A program made the translations under genes and the position numbers. A DNA stretch of 64,000 bases from Drosophila pseudoobscura. Lineage: Eukaryota; Arthropoda; Insecta; Diptera; Drosophilidae. Positions 58,053 through 64,000 of this stretch are shown in pieces. The notes under the pieces were generated by a model that worked only from the letters and a program-made list of their open reading frames with translations, searched no databases and was not told the DNA's origin. Within the stretch, counting starts at the first letter, position 1, and every line of letters begins with the position of its first letter. The stretch spans positions 21,837,001 to 21,901,000 of the forward strand of contig NC_046681.1 of the NCBI RefSeq assembly GCF_009870125.1. Direction: 5' to 3'.

Positions 58053-61000
58053 CTGTAAACAGGGATTTTAACAAATTATTAGATAGGTTCGAGAAGGTAT
58101 CTACGATGTACGAATGCCAGAAGATTTTTCCTTTTTCTAAATAATTTAAGAACTTTTTTTGGGTACTCAAAAGTTAAGATATATCTAAAAATTGTATACT
58201 AAATGGAAGGGAAACCACACTTTCATGTGGGATGAAAAACAGTTGACAGAACCTTTCGTTTCATAAATATTTTAAAAATATCTTAAAATATTCTTTGGAT
58301 AAATATACATATATAGATAGATATAAGATTCTATTTCTATCTATCTTTTAAGAAATTTTGAAAATATTTCAAGGATTTTTCAGATAAGAATATAAACGAA
58401 TATATATTCTAAATTGTATTCTATTTAAACAGATGTATAAACAACATCAAAATATATCTATAATGATAGATTAAAGGCAATTGTTGCTTTAGCCTTAAAA
58501 ATAAAATACTGTGTATTAGAATTAAGGACTCTGTCTTTTCCTAGTATTAAAATAAACTATAATAATAATTGTGGAATAAATTGCATCTTTTAAAACTTAT
58601 AAAGTGTCTCTTTCTTTCAGAGTTTCTGTTAAAAACTCCGCTAATATATCATGCAGAAATTCCCGATTTATTCCACCTCGAAAACTCCCCCAAAACATAT
58701 ATCTTCAAAATCCTTTACAAACTCCCACAAAATAACTTCGCTCCTGGCCAGCCAGCCAGTCAGCCAATAAATGAAACAAAACTTGAACAATTTTAATTTA
58801 ATTTTGGCAACAACTCCTTCTGGTCGCCTTTCAATAAGAGGACCGACCCGACCCGTTCCGACCGTTCCGAAAAATGCCAATAAATTGAAAAGTAATATGA
58901 ATTAACTTTCTGGCTCTCCGTCTTGCCGTCCCTTCCTTTTGTCCTGGTCTTAATAATTTATGCCGCCGCCAAGGGACACTTAAAGTGCAGCTAGCCAGGA
59001 GCTGGTCGGAAGGCAAAACTGCAACAGCGGAAAGGCAGCCAGGCAGCCCGGCATCCAGACAGGCAGGACAATGGCAAGGAAAAGGAGCCACGCACTTGGC
59101 TGGGACGCGGCTGCCCCGAAAAACTTTTGTTGTAATTTTCTTTAGCGAATGTCCTTTTCCTCGTGCCGCGTAGCTCCTTGGGGGGTGCCGGTACTTCCCA
59201 TTAAATTGAGCAAATGAAGTGCAAGGCGAGTGGGAATCTCTGGCGCAGTGAAGGTAGCTGCGGCCCAGTCACGCAGGACATGCCCGGGAGTCTCCTCCCA
59301 CTTGTGGGTCCCCTTAATGGGAAGTTGGCCATATGTTAAGGGTAGCTCAAGGGGTCTCTGTGTTGTGTGGAGGAGCTTCTTGAACAGGTGAAGAAAATGT
59401 TGCAAAGTTTTCGCCGGTCTTTGTCTTCGCGGAAAGTTCCCGGCTTTCCTTGAGAGGGAATCAGTTTCAGGATATTTTTTCCCAGGTTATTTGTGTTGTC
59501 TGATTTAATCGAGTAATTGGTAATGGAAAGACAATGTTTGCCAACGATTACCGATTATATTTGTCTTATTAGATCCAATTATGAATGTTTTTCTCCTATA
59601 TAAGAACAGTTCATCAAATATCCATCAATAGACGATACAAAATACGTTTCATATACATATATAAAAGGCAAGGGTACAGTCTCATTCCTCCCAGATTTAA
59701 AGCCCACAAGACAGCGATTATTTTCCCCCTAAAATATATATGCATGTAATTATTAAAACAATCTCTTAACCTGCTGTGAAAACATTATTCATGTTTTTTG
59801 CTTGTTTTATATTTACAACCCGACACGCATTACAAATGACCTTCCTCGCCCCCAAGCCCAAAGGAGTTCCCCCAAACACAGCGGAAATGCCCAACCAGCG
59901 TTAAAGGATTCATCGCATAATATTACTTAACTGCTTAGACATCGCATCATGCTCCACCCCCGTCCTTAGCCCCATCCTGGCAACAAATTTCCGCTGCTCC
60001 GAAGGCTTTTGTTTTGCTTTGTGTTGCTGTGTTTTTTTAAACATTAAAACCAGCGCCCGCTGAGACGCAGAGGATGTTGTACATCAGCATCATCATCATC
60101 AGCAAGCAGGTCATGATTTGAACTACATCGTGGGATGGAAAACAATCAGTGTACTCTGGAAGAGGGTACTACAGTTTGGTAGGGAGTCTTCCAATGGAAC
60201 ACAGAGGGAGAAGGGGATGAATGTATATATTTTGGAGCACCATCAACCGTGGAAGAGACCTACATATACCCAAGGCAGACTTTTCCTATAGTCTGATTAC
60301 TAGGGTATCCTATCCTTCGGCTTCAAAGGTTATCCCTCCGTTTTTTGTATTTTCATAGCATACTTTTGGGAGTGCCTTATTTTTAGCCCCATTCCCCCCT
60401 CCGACTCCCATGCCTATTTCTTCATAATATTTTTGTCCTTGAAAATATTTTTATAGAAAAAGGTTTTTGTTGTTTTTTAGCGCTCCTTCATAACAATTAT
60501 TTGAAGTGTTTGCTGGAAGTTTGCTCCCATTTTTTTGGGTTGAGCATTTTCTACGCGAATTCCCGCTCTTGTTAGCCAAATGAAGCTGTGTTCGTGCGGG
60601 CGTGTGGCAAGGAGGCTTGGAAGGCTGCGGCAGGCTGTGGCAGGCTGCGGCAGGAGTGCGTATCGAGGGCACCCGCCGGGGCTGCATTTAGTTTTCGCAC
60701 AAAATTTTGTTGTCGGCACTTTTCGGTGTGCTGTTTTTGTTGCTGATGTACGTTGGGCGGGAGGGGGGAGGGGGGGGGGGGCGAGCATGTTCCCTGCTAA
60801 CAGGAAACATTTTAATTAAAGCTTTTGACCTTGCGGCATTCGGTTGGCGCATAATGAATGTGGGCCCCAGCAAAAGCACCAAAGCCGAAACTGAACCAAA
60901 AAATCGTCTAAAAAGAACAGAAATGAAAATGAAAACGAGTCAGGGGCAAACATGTGGCAGATTTTAGATTTAAATGCTGATGAGGAGGCTGAGAGTCTGA

Positions 61001-64000
61001 GGCAACGGAAATGATGTGCCGGGGCTTTGTTTTTTTTGGAGCTTAAACACATGGAAATTTCTGGGAAATTTATACAAAATGTAATCAGTGGAAAGTGAAA
61101 GAAACGAGGGAAATATATGAAGGGTATACAAAATATGGAAATTGTTGTACTAATCACATCTCAGATTTCAATAATCTGTTGGGATTAAATTATTCTTAAA
61201 AATATTTTTGAAGTCGCTTAAGTTGAAATGCAAGTTTTCGTGTACAGTAAAATCCTTCATTGGCCCACAAAACCCCTTCAACGGTATCAATTTCATGGCA
61301 CAATCCTATTCAAATATTCCCAGAAGGAGCCCTGCAGGACCCTCTGTGCTTCCTGTTGATTCGGTCTCATTGCGTTTCGGTCAGATGGAAATTAATTGTA
61401 ACACGCTTTTCGAAATGTCAACAAGCAGATGCCTGGCATGGTCTCTGAATGTGAGTGAAGTGCACTCTTCATACAGGCCAACGCAGGGGGAGAGAGGGGG
61501 GGGGGGTTGCGGAGGCCAGATCCTGCCAAGCTCAGGACGCATTAAGCCCGGCGAGATATGTGGCAGTGGCAGTGGCAGTGGGAGCGGCACCGTCGGCGGT
61601 GGAGGCGCCTAAAAGGGCTCAACAAAGTTTTCATTAGTGGCATTGGCGGTGTGCGGCAAAGGCAAGGGCAAAGGCAACGCAATGCAGACAGTAGACTCAG
61701 AGCAGATGGGGAGGATGGGTAGGATGGGGGTTGGGTTGGAAAAGCCAGGAAAAACATTTCCGAAAACCAAAAACTCGGCGGGGTAGCACTTGAAATGTGC
61801 TTAATGCCACTTTACGAGTGACTTTCGCCCGAGTGCGAGTGCCACTTTGCCTGCACTTCACCGTGGAACCCCCCAGCCCCCCCAGCCTTCCCAGCCCCCT
61901 GTGTGTGCCCCTCTTCTTGGCTTATTTCCGCTCTCTCTCTCTCTGCCTCTTGCGGAGGATGCCCCGCACTCATAACGCACACTTGCTTAACCAATATGAC
62001 AGCTGACATATGTAAGTGTCTGTCTTTTGCTCTCTGTCTGCCTTTCTTTCTCTCTTTTTTTGTCTCTTTATACAAATGAATAGAGTGGGAGTAATGGGTG
62101 GCCGGAATCTCTGAAAATTAACAAAAGCTTTGTCTGCGTGTATTTGCGTGTGTGTGTGTGCTGTTGTGCCTTTGTGTGTGTGTGTTTGAGCAGTTAGTTA
62201 AATTACTTGGCAACAATAAAGTGGCATTTTCTCTATGAAATAATTTTCACCCACTTGCCGGCAGCCTCTTATGTCCCACCCCCCCCCACACACACACACA
62301 GGCGCTCTCTTGTTCTTTGTTTTACCCTTAAAGAGGGTACTATGATTTGCAGCGTAAAGAAGGAAGTATTTTGTTTATATACATATATGCTTGTTCAATG
62401 ATTAGCGATCCGAGATCTTAGCTTAGACGAGATCTAGTACATATGTAGGCCGGGTTCGACAGGATCAGACCTGGGATCCTGCATAGCCACTTAAAAGATG
62501 TATTTATTGCATAAAAACGTCCAGAAATATATATTCCATATGTTGCATTACGAATTATTGAAAGAATCGTGCCAGTCCTTGGGTACTTCTCAAAATAAAA
62601 ACCTTATAAATTATTGTTTAATATATTTTCACATTTCTCTGCCACTTTTTATCATAATTAGAGCACTATATCACTATATTCGCAGGCTAAGAAATATAAA
62701 TGTAGAGGCAAATCTATTTCTAAGAAAAAAAAGAATTTACTGAAACGTTCTTCTAACAAGGCATAAAGATGTTATATGATATATTTTTGAATCTTAAGAT
62801 AAGCCACGGAACCTATAGTTATTCAATCAAATATCATTATAATTTGAGGACTATATGCCATAGGAATAAGAATTAGATCCAAAGCTTCTGTAAAGCTTCA
62901 GAGTTCCTTTCTCAGTGCTATACCTTAGTTACCACTTCTTATTCTCCCTGCAAGCCTCATATGTCGATCTATATCCTATACCCAAGAAAAAAAGTGCCAT
63001 CCCACATACTGTTTAGGTCTTGGCCCACTTGTGGCTCACGCTCGACCATGAGCGCTCTGTCATACCCTAACGAAGTCATACTGCGGTGATGTGTCACTCA
63101 CTCAAGCCTTAAATTTATTATGAAAATTTAATTTTTTCTTGTTAGCATGTGGATGCGGCCAAACGGCTTTCTCTCTCTCCCTCTCCCTGTGGGTGTGTGT
63201 GTGTGTGTGTGGGTGGGTGGCATGATTCATAGGTACACTTTGGAGATGTACGCGTGTTGGCAGCAACTTTCTAAATAAATTGCCAGTTGGCTTTGTTAAC
63301 TCATTAACCGGCAAGCGAAAGCAGAAGGACTCTCCGCCATAAATTAGTTGGCATTAGTGTTGGTTAAGTGTCTGGAGTGTTGGTAAAAACGTGGCACAGC
63401 TGTCTGTGCAAATACAAATAAAGGAGAGGTAATTTATAAAGTTAAAACTTTCAAATAGCATGGGTTTTGTGGGCAAGCACACGCTAAATGCACTTTGGCT
63501 GTTTTGCTAGTGTTGGTTAATGTTGAAGAGTGTTGGAAAGCGACTGTAAGTTTCCCTTCCAATGCAGGTACTTCTGAAATTTAAAGAATTTTCTGTTCAG
63601 AGGCAGATTGCTACCTTTTCAGTAAAAAACCCTTGTGCAAATTTCCATCCATCTAAGGCCATCATCAAGTATGAAAGTGTGACTGCACCTATGCCACCTA
63701 TCGGCGTCCCTCGAGGGCGACCCCAATTTGTCACGCTCCTGCTGCTGCTGAAGCTCTTCCTCCTCTGCTTCCCTCTTTGGAGTGGATTGTACGTATAAAT
63801 TAGCCCTGCGTCGTCGACTCTCATATCGAAGGGGCGCTCACGTTTCGGTCGTAAAAAACTGGAATTGCATGCGGTGCTGTTGCTAATTTGGCTAACGCTG
63901 GAGCTTCCTGGCTCTCTGACATATGTGCGGCCATATGCGTGGTGGCCCTAATAGACTACGCTGCTCGCTTGTGGTCATCCAGATACTGCAATATCCGTTG
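58053..64000 (-). other. Region upstream of the last visible eys exon (probable eys intron)
   Basis: The exon at 58,052 opens mid-EGF in phase 0, so more eys exons must lie further 5'. None could be found here on the minus strand. The stretch has many short repeats: a G-rich run at 60,766-60,782, TG runs near 62,150 and 63,187-63,209, and C/A runs at 62,278-62,300. No other gene is supported. Confidence 0.5.

Noticed and set aside
58831-59091. Cys-containing minus-strand ORF as an upstream eys EGF exon
   Set aside because: Cys spacing does not fit an EGF, and no fitting donor in phase 0 was found.

Overview
This window looks like Drosophila euchromatin. Genes have short introns with GT/AG borders, coding sequence is rich in CAG/CTG-encoded Gln and Ser tracts, intergenic DNA is AT-rich with many microsatellites, and promoters carry fly core elements (DRE, Ohler motif 1, Ohler motif 6). 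The gene content matches Muller element B (2L of D. melanogaster). The species cannot be fixed; long G/C homopolymers and GC-ending codons weakly suggest something like the obscura group (inference).

Layout, left to right. 1-1,382 (-): 5' part of a RING/TRIM-type gene that runs off the left edge. 3,120-7,134 and 8,702-11,704 (+): tandem pair of SLC5 sodium-solute symporters made by a segmental duplication whose junction keeps a scrap of the next gene. 12,128-13,458 (-): PGAP5/MPPE1 GPI-remodelling phosphoesterase. 13,742-15,209 (-): CHID1-like GH18 protein. 16,582-19,841 (-): Ataxin-7-like SAGA subunit with many polyQ tracts. 20,619-21,513 (-): mitochondrial mTERF4-like protein. 23,079-24,282 and 25,224-26,552 (+): two dimeric dihydrodiol dehydrogenase-like genes. 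28,397-31,019 (-): CSRNP/Axud1 transcription factor. 37,327-38,988 (+): Rab5, with a long 5' non-coding region. 41,335-42,094 (+): a complete but very divergent Rab5 tandem paralogue. 43,436-58,052 (-): the 3' half of an eyes shut (eys)-like EGF/laminin-G gene. 58,053-64,000 appears to be eys intron or upstream DNA.

The genes are mostly unrelated housekeeping and developmental loci, not one pathway. The theme of the window is local duplication followed by divergence. SLC5 copy 2 seems to lack its own first exon. The second dehydrogenase has lost the Lys of the family EKP motif. The second Rab5 has lost the prenylatable C-terminus and has altered G3/G4 motifs. The best candidate for something undescribed is the Rab5-like gene, followed by the SLC5 duplication junction with two abutting perfect hairpins, and a composite promoter element repeated at three loci.

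All gene models were spliced by hand from GT/AG sites and checked for reading frame. No alignment or database search was run, so gene names come from recognition of motifs and architecture.
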